Notes: generated by a model not told the origin, from the letters alone. DNA of 64,000 nucleotides from Alteromonas sp. C1M14 (GCF_018860965.1 NZ_JAHKQF010000002.1:124001-188000), one strand, 5' to 3'; shown: positions 47,328 to 57,337, numbered from the stretch's first letter. Translations and numbers: made by a program.

Positions 47328-48248
47328 TTAGTGAACAGGAGACACAAAGCCATCAGGTTTAATGGCTAAAACGTCACAGTTTATGTTGTCGATAACCTGC
47401 TCTGCGGTGTTACCGATAAAAGCCGCAGATAGCCCCGTTCTTCCCACAGTACCGATGACCACCAGTTCGGCGTCGATGTTTTTAGTTACCTGTTTGACCA
47501 CATTTTCCGGTACACCTTCCATCACATGGCAGTTGGTCATGCTGATACCAAAGTTAGCACTGTGGGTTTCCATATTTTGTAAGTGATGGTTGCGCACAGA
47601 ATCGTAATAGGTATCTGGATTAAAATCCGGAATTTCAATGGCAATATTCAAAGGCGTAGACGGGAAGGCGTTCACCAAGTGAACTTGTCCGCTCAACAGG
47701 TCGGCATAGTCTTTTGCTATGGTGGTGACCTTGTCGTTAAGTAAGGCGTGGGTTTTATCTTCAGTGCCTACATTTACGGTGGCGACAATATTACCGTGTT
47801 CTGGCCAGCTATGATCTTTAACGAGCAGTATGGGCATGGGGCATTTGCGTAATAAGTGCCAGTCAGTAGGAGTAAAAATTATAGAGGCAAGATCATTGTG
47901 ATTACGGGTGGCTTTGATGACAATATCCACATCGTGCTCAATGGCAAATGCGATAATGGCTTCATACCGGGTATCGCTCCACACCACGTTAAGGTTGATG
48001 TCTACATCTTTAAACCCAGTAAAGTGGGTGGTGAGCCATGTTTCCCTTTCTTTGAGAATCGCTTCGCGCATGGCCTCTCGCTCGGCCCGTGTCAACATGG
48101 TTGTCATATCGTATGAATGGTCGTACACCACTAAGATGGCATCAATAGCGGCGCCGGTTTTTTCGGCAATTTCCACCGCTCGGCATAAGGCTGGTTGTTC
48201 CGTCGTATCAGGGTGAACAACGGCAAGAATTCGATTGTAGGTGATCAT
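47328..48248 (-). CDS. uspE: Universal stress protein UspE (tandem Usp domains)
   Basis: 306 residues from the ATG at 48248, which has a perfect AAGGAG before it. Two Usp domains in tandem, each with the nucleotide-type tail (VIKATRNHNDLASIIFTPTDWHLLRKCPMPILLVKD; VIGTVGRTGLSAAFIGNTAEQVIDNINCDVLAIKP). It follows fnr in enterics as it does here. An FNR box and TATACT lie upstream. Confidence 0.95.
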   Translation of the reverse strand: MITYNRILAVVHPDTTEQPALCRAVEIAEKTGAAIDAILVVYDHSYDMTTMLTRAEREAMREAILKERETWLTTHFTGFKDVDINLNVVWSDTRYEAIIAFAIEHDVDIVIKATRNHNDLASIIFTPTDWHLLRKCPMPILLVKDHSWPEHGNIVATVNVGTEDKTHALLNDKVTTIAKDYADLLSGQVHLVNAFPSTPLNIAIEIPDFNPDTYYDSVRNHHLQNMETHSANFGISMTNCHVMEGVPENVVKQVTKNIDAELVVIGTVGRTGLSAAFIGNTAEQVIDNINCDVLAIKPDGFVSPVH

Positions 48249-48291
48249 AACGCTTCTCCTTAGAAAAGCCGGTAAATTGACTTCCACTATC

Positions 48292-48332
48292 AGTATAGGA
48301 GGTTAGGAAAAGCGCGGATTGTTTTAGATCAA
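48292..48332 (-). promoter_or_regulatory. FNR-dependent promoter of uspE
   Basis: TTGTT-N4-ATCAA (48319-48332; one mismatch from TTGAT-N4-ATCAA) stands 21 bases ahead of TATACT (48297-48292, minus strand). This puts the box near -41.5 of a start around 48284, the class II activation geometry of FNR. fnr itself ends just beyond the box. Confidence 0.65.
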
Positions 48333-48342
48333 ACTTTAACGA

Positions 48343-49080
48343 TTACTCAACACAGGTTGTAGGAATATCCATAGCGTGTAGCTTGTTATCCATAGCGGTA
48401 AAATCAAGTATTGTAATCAGTTTACCGTCAACTTTTATGATGGCTTCTTTTTGGAACCGCGTTAATAAACGGCTAATGGTTTCTACCGTTAGGCCAAGAT
48501 AGTTACCAATTTCATTTCGCGTCATACTTAAATTGAATTGACGATGGGAAAAGCCTCGCTCTTCAAATCGCCCAGATAAGTGGGCTAAGAAATAAATTAA
48601 ACGTTCCTCGGCAGTGCGCTTATTTAACAGCATCATCATCTCATGATCTTGTTTGATTTCAGCACTCATAAATCGCATGATCTGATGACGTAGCTTAGGA
48701 AACTGATCGGACATAGAGTCGATGGTATCGTAAGGAAGCTCACATACCATCGCGGTTTCAAGGGCTTGAGTATAGCTTTGATGAACATCGTCTCGCAGGC
48801 CGTCAAAACCAATGATGTCTCCTGGGAAATGAAAGCTAATAATTTGTTCTTCGCCGTCCTGATCCGTTACAAAACTTTTAAATGACCCCGCACGCACGGC
48901 ATATAGCGATTTAAACTTATCCCCAGCTTCAACAAGGGTATCGTTTTTATGTAAAGGCTTTTTACGCTCGATAATATCGTCGAGCGATTCAATTTCTGTT
49001 TTATTGAGGGCTACGGGAAGACACAAATGACTGAAACTACAGTTTTGGCAGTGAATCGAAAATTCCGTTCGCTTTTGCAT
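48343..49080 (-). CDS. fnr: Fumarate/nitrate reduction regulator FNR (EtrA)
   Basis: 245 residues. Cluster cysteines C11, C14, C20 and C113; the cNMP-type core; and the helix-turn-helix [25 protein letters not shown] with the E-x2-S-R triad that reads TTGAT. It senses oxygen by loss of the [4Fe-4S] cluster. It ends the ccoH-ccoI-ccoS-TauE series, 26 bases after the last one, so the regulator may be made with its oxidase assembly factors. Confidence 0.96.
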   Translation of the reverse strand: MQKRTEFSIHCQNCSFSHLCLPVALNKTEIESLDDIIERKKPLHKNDTLVEAGDKFKSLYAVRAGSFKSFVTDQDGEEQIISFHFPGDIIGFDGLRDDVHQSYTQALETAMVCELPYDTIDSMSDQFPKLRHQIMRFMSAEIKQDHEMMMLLNKRTAEERLIYFLAHLSGRFEERGFSHRQFNLSMTRNEIGNYLGLTVETISRLLTRFQKEAIIKVDGKLITILDFTAMDNKLHAMDIPTTCVE

Positions 49081-49106
49081 AGTTGGTTACCGTAAGTGCG
49101 AAAATT

Positions 49107-49775
49107 CTAATATAGTGTAAAGAGCGCGCGCCAAATTAACAAGCCTGCATAGAATAAAAGGCTGAGTGCAAGTACTTGACGTAAAATGGGGTGCTTTAAT
49201 CCCTTTGCTAGCCAATCTGCACCTGCTGAAGCTGCTAGTAGCGTAGGTAACGTACCAAGACCAAATCCGGCCATAATAAGCGCGCCATTGCGTGTACTGC
49301 CAGAAGCCAGCGCCCAAGTTAGCGTTGAATACACTAGACCACAAGGAAGCCAGCCCCATACCATGCCATAGGGTACAGCGTAAAGTGGTGTCTTGAAAGG
49401 GAAAAAGCGCTTAGAAAACGGTTGGATGAACTGCCATAAGTGCTTGCCAGAGGCTTCTAATTTGACTAAGCCATGCCACCAATTTCCAAGGTAACAGGCC
49501 ATGGCAAATAACATAAACCCACTAAACACGCTAAGTACAGGCCCGCTGATGGGGATCCATTGGGTTGCGATCTGTCCCAGAGTACCGGTAATGGCGCCGG
49601 CAAAAATATAACTGGATATACGACCAAAGTTATAGGCCAGTGCATAGCTCCATTTAGGGTAATTTGCTGAAGAAGCAGTAGAAAATGCCACCACAATACC
49701 GCCGCACATCCCAATACAATGAATGCCGCCGGCTAAACCTACTAAAAATGCGGATAGAAAAGACAGATCATTCAT
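49107..49775 (-). CDS. TauE/SafE-type (CcoS-linked) copper or sulfite transporter-like membrane protein
   Basis: 222 residues from the ATG at 49775, which overlaps the ccoS stop by 8 bases. Six membrane segments; LAGGIHCIGMCGGIVVAF contains the metal-type motif H-C-x2-M-C that is found in TauE-like/CcoA-type proteins next to cytochrome cbb3 genes, and MVWGWLPCGLVYSTL is the second conserved block. Likely moves copper or another metal for cbb3 assembly; the label SafE alone says sulfite. Ligand is unproven. Confidence 0.85.
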   Translation of the reverse strand: MNDLSFLSAFLVGLAGGIHCIGMCGGIVVAFSTASSANYPKWSYALAYNFGRISSYIFAGAITGTLGQIATQWIPISGPVLSVFSGFMLFAMACYLGNWWHGLVKLEASGKHLWQFIQPFSKRFFPFKTPLYAVPYGMVWGWLPCGLVYSTLTWALASGSTRNGALIMAGFGLGTLPTLLAASAGADWLAKGLKHPILRQVLALSLLFYAGLLIWRALFTLY

Positions 49776-49959
49776 TAAGCTTTTTACGTTCTTCAGCGAG
49801 TTTTTTTTCTTCGGGAGGTAAGTCATCGTCGTATAAGATGCTATAGCCTTGACGATCCAAATCATCAAATTGATTCGACTTAACCGCCCAAAAGAAAATG
49901 GCTATGGCGATAGCGACAATAATAATGGCCAGAGGAATGAGAACGTAGATGATGCTCAT
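49768..49959 (-). CDS. ccoS: Cytochrome cbb3 oxidase maturation protein CcoS
   Basis: 63 residues, single N-terminal membrane segment, then WAVKSNQFDDLDRQGYSILYDDD. This motif (FDDLDRQGxxIL-D) is the family signature. CcoS is needed to insert heme and copper into CcoN. It lies 7 bases after ccoI and overlaps the next gene. Confidence 0.95.
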   Translation of the reverse strand: MSIIYVLIPLAIIIVAIAIAIFFWAVKSNQFDDLDRQGYSILYDDDLPPEEKKLAEERKKLNE

Positions 49960-49966
49960 AAAAGTT

Positions 49967-52342
49967 TCACTTTAGCAATTTGGTTGAATTGGTCACAACG
50001 ATGATACTGCTTAAACTCATGCCGATAACCGCCATCCATGGGGTGAGTACGCCAGAAACTGCGAAAGGCAGCACCAGTATGTTATAGCCTAGCGCCCAGG
50101 CCATGTTTTGCTTAATAGTCATATTAACACGCTTAGCGAGTTTAAATAGCTCAGGAATGGCCGCCATTTTATCGCCCAATAAGATAACGTCGGCGGCGCT
50201 TTTCGCCACGTCTGTCGCGTTCCCCACAGCAACGGCAATATCGGCAGCGGCAAGTACAGGGGCATCGTTAATACCGTCTCCTAGCATCATAATGCGGTTT
50301 CCGGCCTGTTGGCGTTGCAATACGAAGGCATATTTTTGTTTTGGGGTGTTACCGCCTACGGCCTCGTTAATGCCCAGTCGTTGTGCCACTTGGGACACAT
50401 TTTCTTGGATATCACCACTTAACAGTATCCGATGCTTATCGCTAAACCCGTTAACAAGGCACTGGGCATCGTCTTTTATTTTATCGGCAACCTGAAACCC
50501 TGCCAGATAGTGGCCGTTGCAACTGATAAAAACATTTGCCTTTGGCAATGTGGGGGGCTTACCCAAACAGGCATAATTTGCCGTACCCACACGATAAACA
50601 TCCCCGTTGATGATGCCGGTAATTCCCTCACCAGAATGTACGGTAAAGTCGCTTACCGGTAGGGTGGTATTATGCGTAAATGCGCCAGCGATGGGGTGTT
50701 CTGACAAGGCTTCTAACGAAGCCATAATGGCTAATACGTGATCCTCCTTAGCATTCGCCGCCAACCATATTTGTGATATGGCGAAGACACCTTCAGTGAG
50801 GGTGCCGGTTTTATCGAATATGACCGTATCGACTTGGCTTAATTGTTCTAACGCATCGGCCCGTTTAAGTAATACGCCCCGACGGTTTAAGTAAGCCATC
50901 GCACAGGTAAGGGCAGAAGGGGTCGCCAGTCCCAAGGCACAAGGGCAGGTGGCGACCAGTACTGAAATGGTGATCCAAAACGCCTGTTCGTTACCCAACC
51001 AATGCCATATCAAAAAGGTAGAGGCGGCAATGAGAAGTACTGCAAAAACGAAGATGCTAGCGAGTTTATCCGCTAACTGTGCGACTCGAGGCTTACTTGC
51101 CATGGCTTTACTTTGAAGGCGTATAATTTGGTTAACTAAGGCATTTTTTAATGTGTTGGTGACCTTGACCGTGATTGTACTGTTTTGATTAACCGTGCCT
51201 CCGTAAACCCTGTCGCCGACTATTTTTTTGGCGGGCTTAAATTCACCGGTTAACATGGATTCATCGATGGTGGACTTACCGGCGATAACGATACCGTCAA
51301 TGGGCACGGTTTCTCCTGCCTTAATGGAGACCACATCATCAGTTTGTAATGATTTTGCCAGTACTTGTTGTTGTTCACCGTTACGCGTAACCTTGGTGGC
51401 AGTAACCGGGATATATTGCATCATATTGGCCGATATTTCTGCAGCCTTATGCCGGCTTCTATGTTCTAAATAGCGACTGAGCAATAACAAGAAGATAAAC
51501 ATACAGATAGATTCAAAATATACCTCTCCTTGCTGTAGTAAAGTGGCTTTTATGCCGGCCATATAGGTACCAAATATGGCGATGGATACAGGTACATCCA
51601 TATTTACCGTTTTGGCGCTCAATGCTTTCATGGCGCCTAAATAAAAGGTACTACCGGAATAAAAGACAACGGGCGTGGTCAATGTAAGGGCAACCCAATG
51701 AAAATAAGTACGGGTTTCTGCCGCCATGTTGCCAAGCCAGTCAAAGTATAATGCGGCGGCAAGCATCATTACCTGCATGGTCATGATGCCGGCTAGCCCT
51801 AATTTTTTGAGAAACTGTTTATTTTCTTTTTTGTAAGATGCTTCGTGCTGATCCGGTTGGAAGGGCAATGCTGGATAGCCTATGCGATGTAGGGTTTCCA
51901 TAATTTGACTTAAACTTAGTTGGGCAGGCAGCCATGTCACAAAAGCCCGTCGTTGAGCCACATTTACGGAGACCTGACGGATCCCTTTTACTTTCGATAA
52001 TTGCTTTTCAATTAACCATCCGCATGCTGCGCAAGTAATCCCTTCAAGGGTTAATTCAATTTGTTTTTCATCCCCGTCGTCCACCACAAATTCTTCCTGC
52101 AGAGCGGGTTCGTCGTATACGGCGAGCTTTGCCATGGTGGACAGTAGGGCATCGTCACCTTTTGCTGCAGGCGCGGTACGAAAGCGGTAATAATCTTCTA
52201 AACCATTATCAACGATGGCTTGGGCTACCGCTTGGCACCCAGGGCAGCACATAGGGCGAGGTTCACCAAGCACACACGTGGTGTAAACCTGTTGCGGGTT
52301 GTTTTTTTCTCCGCAGTGGTAGCAATGTTCAGTTTGGGTCAC
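49967..52342 (-). CDS. ccoI: Copper-translocating P-type ATPase CcoI (FixI)
   Basis: 791 residues. A cysteine-rich N-terminus typical of FixI (CYHCGEKNNP, CCPGCQAVAQAIVDNGLEDYYRF), one HMA domain (GITCAACGWLIE), eight membrane segments with CPC in ATCPCALGLATPSALT, phosphorylation site DKTGTLT and the nucleotide motif GDGINDAPVLAAADI. It supplies copper to cbb3 oxidase. Start overlaps ccoH by 4 bases. Confidence 0.96.
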   Translation of the reverse strand: MTQTEHCYHCGEKNNPQQVYTTCVLGEPRPMCCPGCQAVAQAIVDNGLEDYYRFRTAPAAKGDDALLSTMAKLAVYDEPALQEEFVVDDGDEKQIELTLEGITCAACGWLIEKQLSKVKGIRQVSVNVAQRRAFVTWLPAQLSLSQIMETLHRIGYPALPFQPDQHEASYKKENKQFLKKLGLAGIMTMQVMMLAAALYFDWLGNMAAETRTYFHWVALTLTTPVVFYSGSTFYLGAMKALSAKTVNMDVPVSIAIFGTYMAGIKATLLQQGEVYFESICMFIFLLLLSRYLEHRSRHKAAEISANMMQYIPVTATKVTRNGEQQQVLAKSLQTDDVVSIKAGETVPIDGIVIAGKSTIDESMLTGEFKPAKKIVGDRVYGGTVNQNSTITVKVTNTLKNALVNQIIRLQSKAMASKPRVAQLADKLASIFVFAVLLIAASTFLIWHWLGNEQAFWITISVLVATCPCALGLATPSALTCAMAYLNRRGVLLKRADALEQLSQVDTVIFDKTGTLTEGVFAISQIWLAANAKEDHVLAIMASLEALSEHPIAGAFTHNTTLPVSDFTVHSGEGITGIINGDVYRVGTANYACLGKPPTLPKANVFISCNGHYLAGFQVADKIKDDAQCLVNGFSDKHRILLSGDIQENVSQVAQRLGINEAVGGNTPKQKYAFVLQRQQAGNRIMMLGDGINDAPVLAAADIAVAVGNATDVAKSAADVILLGDKMAAIPELFKLAKRVNMTIKQNMAWALGYNILVLPFAVSGVLTPWMAVIGMSLSSIIVVTNSTKLLK

Positions 52343-52821
52343 GGATTAAAACTAACTGGCTGGGAAAGAGGTAACAATAATGTGTTTTGAATTTTCCATT
52401 CTTCATTTAATGGCGACAAGGTAACGCGCCATTTACCTTCTAATGGGCGTTCTGCTACGCCTCTATATACGCCAGCAGCATCCCGGGTAAGAAGTAACGA
52501 GGTATCAAGTGCTTCAAGTGTGACATGATAAAATGTGATCAGAATGGCCGAACCATCGGCAGGGATTCCAGAATGAAACGTCACCGCTACGCGGTCGCCG
52601 TCAACATTTAATTCTGTGGTAATGTTGAGTGTTTTCGCCCTGGTCTCTTTGTCTAGTGACGCATTGATGGCTTTGCCTTCTTTATAATAGTCATCAATCA
52701 CCAAGCTATCTTGGGTGGAAGTGGCAAAATACATTAACACGCCGCCCATGATCACCGTTATCACAGGAACAAATATTAAAAACCAAGGCCAAAACTGCTT
52801 ATACCATGGGGTATTTATCAC
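52339..52821 (-). CDS. ccoH: FixH/CcoH assembly protein
   Basis: 160 residues, N-terminal membrane anchor (about 8-32) and periplasmic domain. YYKEGKAINASLDKETRAKTL is the FixH signature. It assists copper delivery to cbb3 oxidase. Stands first in ccoH-ccoI-ccoS-TauE-fnr; ccoG, often between ccoP and ccoH, is absent. The leader (52822-52921) has no obvious FNR box. Confidence 0.9.
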   Translation of the reverse strand: MINTPWYKQFWPWFLIFVPVITVIMGGVLMYFATSTQDSLVIDDYYKEGKAINASLDKETRAKTLNITTELNVDGDRVAVTFHSGIPADGSAILITFYHVTLEALDTSLLLTRDAAGVYRGVAERPLEGKWRVTLSPLNEEWKIQNTLLLPLSQPVSFNP

Positions 52822-52921
52822 AACGGCTATCCATCCTATTACAACAATTGAACGTTTTAAAAAAAGAAAATTTAACCTAACAAAATGTCAGTGTGAAATA
52901 GTAAACGGTGTATTTTCACAT

Positions 52922-52946
52922 AAAAAAGCCCCGACAACACGGGGCT
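52922..52946 (-). terminator. Terminator after ccoP
   Basis: A 7-bp stem (AGCCCCG, 52927-52933, with CGGGGCT, 52940-52946) and 6-base loop, with a run of A on the left that reads as U on the minus strand. It separates ccoNOQP from the ccoHIS-fnr series. Confidence 0.88.
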
Positions 52947-52963
52947 TTTAAGGTCACATACGA

Positions 52964-53923
52964 TTAATGAGATAAACTATACACGTAGGCAGCGACTACA
53001 TGAATTTTGTCATCGCCTAGGGTTTGTTTAAACGACGGCATCACACCGTTACGGCCGTACACCAAGGTGTCAGTAACCGAACGTTCAGAAGAACCGTATA
53101 GCCAGATATTGTCGGTTAGGTTAGGTGCGCCCAGCATCTGGTTGCCTTTTCCGTCCATACCGTGACAGGCTGCACATACCGCAAAGCGGGTTTGGCCTGC
53201 AGGGATAAGGGCTTCCATCTCTGGCGTTTGCTCACGACCACTAAGGCTTAACACATAGGCGACGGTTTCTTTAATTCCGTCTTCGCCCATGGTGGCTAAC
53301 CAAGCAGGCATGGCCGCTTGACGACCCAAGGTCAGTGTTTCTACAATTTTAGCGCCGCTACCACCGTATAACCAATCATCGTCGGTGAGGTTAGGGAAGC
53401 CTACATTGGCGCCACGGGCATCAGAACCGTGACACTGAGAGCAGTTTTGTAAGAACAAACGCTGTCCAACTTTTACCGCTTCTGGATCTTTTGCCAGTTC
53501 TTCAACTGGAATTTGTGCATAGGCTTCAAAAATTGGATCGTATTCTTCTGCTGCTCTGTCTAGTTCGCGGTCATACGCCACTAACATTCCTGCCTCTTTA
53601 GCATCAATCCTGGCTTGGGCTGACTCTTCTAGAGACTGGATATTTTGATTCGAGCTTTTCCAACCCAACAAACCTTGGAAAGATCCTAGACCCGGGTAGA
53701 GGGCCAAATAAACAAACCCCCATACAATACAAACGTAAAATAAAATGGTCCACCAACGGGGCAATTGATTGTTAATTTCTTCAATGCCGTCGAAAACGTG
53801 TCCCATCCCTTCGCCTTCTGCAACACCTGTTTTGTTGGCCAATGTCCAACGCAACAAGATGAAGCAGCCGATTATGGTTCCCAGCGTAATCACTGAGATC
53901 CAGATTGTCCAAAACATGCTCAT
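52964..53923 (-). CDS. ccoP: cbb3-type cytochrome c oxidase subunit III (CcoP)
   Basis: 319 residues. N-terminal membrane anchor(s), then two c-type heme sites CSQCH and CAACH and several Met ligands. It passes electrons to CcoO/CcoN. The ATG is preceded by AGGAG inside the ccoQ gene, 4 bases apart. Confidence 0.96.
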   Translation of the reverse strand: MSMFWTIWISVITLGTIIGCFILLRWTLANKTGVAEGEGMGHVFDGIEEINNQLPRWWTILFYVCIVWGFVYLALYPGLGSFQGLLGWKSSNQNIQSLEESAQARIDAKEAGMLVAYDRELDRAAEEYDPIFEAYAQIPVEELAKDPEAVKVGQRLFLQNCSQCHGSDARGANVGFPNLTDDDWLYGGSGAKIVETLTLGRQAAMPAWLATMGEDGIKETVAYVLSLSGREQTPEMEALIPAGQTRFAVCAACHGMDGKGNQMLGAPNLTDNIWLYGSSERSVTDTLVYGRNGVMPSFKQTLGDDKIHVVAAYVYSLSH

Positions 53924-53927
53924 GAGT

Positions 53928-54101
53928 TCAAGACTCCTGCTTATCTTTTTTTGATTCTTCTTTCACTTCATCGGCGAAAGGAAGGTTAGCGGCTTCATCA
54001 AATTTCTTTTTGTTGTGACCGCTAAAAGCCCACCAGACAACGCCGATAAAGCAAACAAATACGACGACAGTAAATATGCTGCCAATGATTCCCTGATCCA
54101 T
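53928..54101 (-). CDS. ccoQ: cbb3-type cytochrome c oxidase subunit CcoQ
   Basis: 57 residues. Frame read by hand: starts MDQGIIGSIF at 54101, ends DKQES and TGA at 53928. One membrane segment (about 5-25, FTVVVFVCFIGVVWWAF) followed by the family's FSGHNKKKFDEAANLPFADE. It stabilises the oxidase. Spacing to ccoO is one base and to ccoP four. Confidence 0.93.
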   Translation of the reverse strand: MDQGIIGSIFTVVVFVCFIGVVWWAFSGHNKKKFDEAANLPFADEVKEESKKDKQES

Positions 54102-54102
54102 A

Positions 54103-54708
54103 TTATTTCAAATATGTGCCGAGGGACTGAAGATAGGCAATTAGGGCGACCATTTCGGTTTTACCCTGAACTGCTTCTTTTGCACCAGCAATATCTTCGT
54201 CGGTGTAAGGCACTCCAAAACCACGAAATACCGTCATTTTTGCCGCTGTGTCTTCACCGGTAAGCGTATTTTCTGCTAACCATGGGAAACCAGGCATGTT
54301 CGATTCAGGTACGACGTTACGAGGGTTCAGTAGGTGGACACGGTGCCATTCGTCACTGTATCGACCGCCAACCCGAGCTAAGTCAGGCCCCGTACGTTTT
54401 GAACCCCATAAAAAAGGATGTTCCCAAACTGATTCACCGGCGACAGAGTAATGACCATAACGTTCCGTTTCTGCACGGAAAGGACGGATCATTTGACTGT
54501 GACAACCAACGCAACCTTCACGAATGTAGATATCGCGACCTTCAAGTTGCAAAGCGGTGTAAGGCTTAAGGCCTTTCACCGGCTCCATAACCTGTTGTTG
54601 AAACATCAACGGAGTAATTTGCACCATGGCGCCTAAGCTGATGGCCACCAAGATAAGAACCGTCAGTAAACCGACATTTTTTTCGACTAACTCATGTGGA
54701 TTTTTCAC
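54103..54708 (-). CDS. ccoO: cbb3-type cytochrome c oxidase subunit II (CcoO)
   Basis: 201 residues. One N-terminal membrane segment (about 13-33) and a single heme c site CVGCHSQ, with [20 protein letters not shown] as the Met region. Mono-heme subunit. Twelve bases after ccoN. Confidence 0.96.
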   Translation of the reverse strand: MKNPHELVEKNVGLLTVLILVAISLGAMVQITPLMFQQQVMEPVKGLKPYTALQLEGRDIYIREGCVGCHSQMIRPFRAETERYGHYSVAGESVWEHPFLWGSKRTGPDLARVGGRYSDEWHRVHLLNPRNVVPESNMPGFPWLAENTLTGEDTAAKMTVFRGFGVPYTDEDIAGAKEAVQGKTEMVALIAYLQSLGTYLK

Positions 54709-54720
54709 TACGACTCTCCC

Positions 54721-56154
54721 TTATGCTGCTTGTGCTGCAGGTTCAACTGCAATACTGCCTTTTGGCGCACGCACGGTTTTCCATGTGTTGTAAGCCATTA
54801 CAAGCATGCCAACAACAACAAATAAACCACCTATAAAACGCACCACATAGAAAGGTTTAGACGCTTCTAACGATTCTACAAAGCTATAGGTGAGTGTGCC
54901 GTCGGCATTCACTGCGCGCCACATAAGGCCTTGCAGAACACCTGACATCCACATGGCAACGATGTATAGCACGACGCCGATAGTGGCTAACCAGAAATGC
55001 ACATTAACCAAGCGAGTAGAGTACATGGCTCGCTGATCAAACAGTACGGGGATAAGATGGTAAATTGAACCAATGGATACCATGGCTACCCAACCAAGCG
55101 CGCCAGAGTGAACATGGCCGATGGTCCAGTCGGTATAGTGGGATAGGGCGTTAACTGTTTTGATGGCCATCATTGGCCCTTCAAATGTTGACATGCCGTA
55201 GAATGAAAGGGAAACAATCAAAAAACGTAAAACTGGGTCGGTACGCAACTTATGCCATGCTCCAGAAAGCGTCATAATACCGTTGATCATGCCACCCCAG
55301 GATGGAACAAATAGAATAATCGACATCACCATACCTAATGACTGGGTCCAATCGGGCAACGCAGTGTAGTGAAGGTGATGAGGGCCGGCCCATATATAAA
55401 GTGAAATAAGCGCCCAGAAGTGAACGATGGATAAGCGATAAGAATAAACTGGACGACCGGCTTGTTTGGGGACGAAGTAGTACATCATGCCAAGAAATCC
55501 AGCCGTAAGGAAAAAGCCAACGGCATTGTGTCCGTACCACCATTGCATCATGGCATCCACTGCACCTGCATACAGGGAGTATGACTTAGTAAACGACACT
55601 GGAATGGCCATACTATTGCCGATATGCAACACCGCCACGGTAAGCATAAAGGCGCCAAGGAACCAGTTTGCCACGTAGATATGGGAGACTTTTCGAATCA
55701 CCAAGGTGCCGAAAAAGTTAATGATATAGGCAATCCACACCAGTGCGATCAGGATATCAATTGGCCATTCTAATTCCGCGTACTCTTTGGTCGTAGTCAG
55801 ACCCATAGGTAGCGTAATTACCGCCAAAACTATCACTGCTTGCCATCCCCAAAAGGTGAAAGCGGCAAGTTTATCGCTGAACAGACGTACTTGTGAGGTA
55901 CGTTGTACGATATAGTATGAAGTCGCAAAGAGGGCACATCCACCAAAGGCAAATATAACCGCATTGGTGTGTAAAGGTCGTAACCGCGAGAACGTTAACC
56001 AAGGCGTATCGAAGTTCAGTGCAGGAGCAAATAATTGCGCAGCAATAAATACTCCAAGGCCCATTCCTATGATACCCCAGACTATCGTCATGATGGTAAA
56101 TTGCCTGACTATTTTATAATTGTAATCAGGTTGTGCTTGGCTTATTTCACTCAT
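54721..56154 (-). CDS. ccoN: cbb3-type cytochrome c oxidase subunit I (CcoN)
   Basis: 477 residues from ATG 56154; the frame extends to 56175 but the family starts at MSEISQAQ. Twelve membrane segments. Heme and copper ligands appear as [33 protein letters not shown] and HVHSGALGW. High-affinity oxidase for microaerobic life. First gene of ccoNOQP, with an FNR box 178 bases upstream. Confidence 0.97.
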   Translation of the reverse strand: MSEISQAQPDYNYKIVRQFTIMTIVWGIIGMGLGVFIAAQLFAPALNFDTPWLTFSRLRPLHTNAVIFAFGGCALFATSYYIVQRTSQVRLFSDKLAAFTFWGWQAVIVLAVITLPMGLTTTKEYAELEWPIDILIALVWIAYIINFFGTLVIRKVSHIYVANWFLGAFMLTVAVLHIGNSMAIPVSFTKSYSLYAGAVDAMMQWWYGHNAVGFFLTAGFLGMMYYFVPKQAGRPVYSYRLSIVHFWALISLYIWAGPHHLHYTALPDWTQSLGMVMSIILFVPSWGGMINGIMTLSGAWHKLRTDPVLRFLIVSLSFYGMSTFEGPMMAIKTVNALSHYTDWTIGHVHSGALGWVAMVSIGSIYHLIPVLFDQRAMYSTRLVNVHFWLATIGVVLYIVAMWMSGVLQGLMWRAVNADGTLTYSFVESLEASKPFYVVRFIGGLFVVVGMLVMAYNTWKTVRAPKGSIAVEPAAQAA

Positions 56155-56332
56155 TTGATTGATATTCCACTTCAATGATAAATGGGTTTTCCACGGATTG
56201 CTTATCAGAGGTAAATGTAAAGTTGCAGGCTTAACATTTTACCCATCAAAGATGGTATTATTATTAACAGATCCATTGGTACGCGGATGATAAGATTTTT
56301 ATTTACAAAAAGATACCATAAACTAGTCGGGG

Positions 56333-56346
56333 TTGATCTCCGTCAA
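56333..56346. promoter_or_regulatory. FNR-type box between ccoN and the gene at 56389
   Basis: TTGAT-CTCC-GTCAA, one mismatch from the consensus. It is 178 bases before ccoN and 43 bases before the rightward gene, so it can serve either. ccoN is the expected target of FNR in this group; -10 matches on both sides are weak. Confidence 0.6.
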
Positions 56347-56388
56347 AGGTCGTAAACAAATACTGCTTAGTTATGCATTAAACGAACT

Positions 56389-56841
56389 ATGAGATTAAAA
56401 ACAACGTTGCAAAAGTACCTGCTTCCAGCACTTATCCTCATTGTAGCCGCTGGGGTTTATGTTGCACAAAAAATGTCCACTCAGTCAAGGGGCAACCCCC
56501 ATTCTTCAACCCAGTGTCATTTTGATGATCTGTCTTGCGAGCTAGCGGTGGGTACCACCAGTCTTAAGGCGACGTTTTCGACTATACCCGAAGCCGAAGA
56601 AACCATTACCGTTCAGTTTTCTTTAGATCCACAATATGAAATCGAAAGTGTTTGGATTGAGGGGATAAACATGTATATGGGGAAAATCCCTGTGCTCGTG
56701 GAAGAAATGAGCCCAGGCCAGTGGTCAGGTTGGTTTATGTTAGGGAGTTGCAGCGAACCGCAAATGCAATGGCAAATGCTGATGCATATAAAGGGGCTCG
56801 CGGATCCTAAAATATTTACTTTCACCACAGACACACACTGA
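56389..56841 (+). CDS. Single-span membrane-anchored protein of unknown function
   Basis: 150 residues. Membrane segment at about 11-29 (LLPALILIVAAGVYVAQ) and a periplasmic-type domain of about 110 residues with paired cysteines (QCHFDDLSCEL) and GSCSEPQMQWQM near the end. I do not recognise the family with confidence. It is divergent from ccoN with an FNR box between, and convergent with the bacterioferritin gene at 56870. A role in respiration is suggested by position only. Confidence 0.6.
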   Translation: MRLKTTLQKYLLPALILIVAAGVYVAQKMSTQSRGNPHSSTQCHFDDLSCELAVGTTSLKATFSTIPEAEETITVQFSLDPQYEIESVWIEGINMYMGKIPVLVEEMSPGQWSGWFMLGSCSEPQMQWQMLMHIKGLADPKIFTFTTDTH

Positions 56842-56869
56842 TTAGTCAATGGGTGTCTGTGGCCGATAA

Positions 56870-57337
56870 TTACATTTGAGAATGCATATAAAGGGGTAAG
56901 CCTAATCGCTTGATGAGTCCTAATTGTTGTTCTAACCAGTGGGCATGATCCATTTCGGTATCATCTAGCAGAACAATGAGCATATCTCGGGTGACATAAT
57001 CTTGTTCGGTTTCACACAAAGCAATCACTTCTTTCAGCTTCGCATCGACTTCATATTCTACTCGTAAGTCACTTTCAAGCATAGCAGGCACATCTTCGCC
57101 TACTTTAAAGCCGGTACGAGTTTGCATGTCGGGCGTACCCTCTAAAAACAGCATTCGTTCAATTAGCTTAGTGGCGTGACCTTTTTCATCGTCAAATTCA
57201 TGATTGATACGCTCGTACAATTTCGTTAAGCCCCAATCGAGATACATCTGAGAATGAATAAAATACTGATCCATCGCTGCTAATTCAAAAGATAGTAATT
57301 CGTTAAGGGCCTTTATAACCGCTTGATTACCTTTCAT
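56870..57337 (-). CDS. bfr: Bacterioferritin, ferroxidase-type subunit
   Basis: 155 residues. By alignment with E. coli Bfr, ferroxidase ligands E18, E51, H54, E94, E127 and H130 are present, but the heme ligand Met52 is replaced by Lys (DDEKGHA). Stop of the other subunit gene overlaps its start by one base. It should oxidise and store iron in a heteromer with the preceding subunit. Confidence 0.92.
   Translation of the reverse strand: MKGNQAVIKALNELLSFELAAMDQYFIHSQMYLDWGLTKLYERINHEFDDEKGHATKLIERMLFLEGTPDMQTRTGFKVGEDVPAMLESDLRVEYEVDAKLKEVIALCETEQDYVTRDMLIVLLDDTEMDHAHWLEQQLGLIKRLGLPLYMHSQM

Noticed and set aside
52822-52963. FNR box before ccoH
   Set aside because: TTGAACGTTTTAAA has several mismatches, too weak to call.
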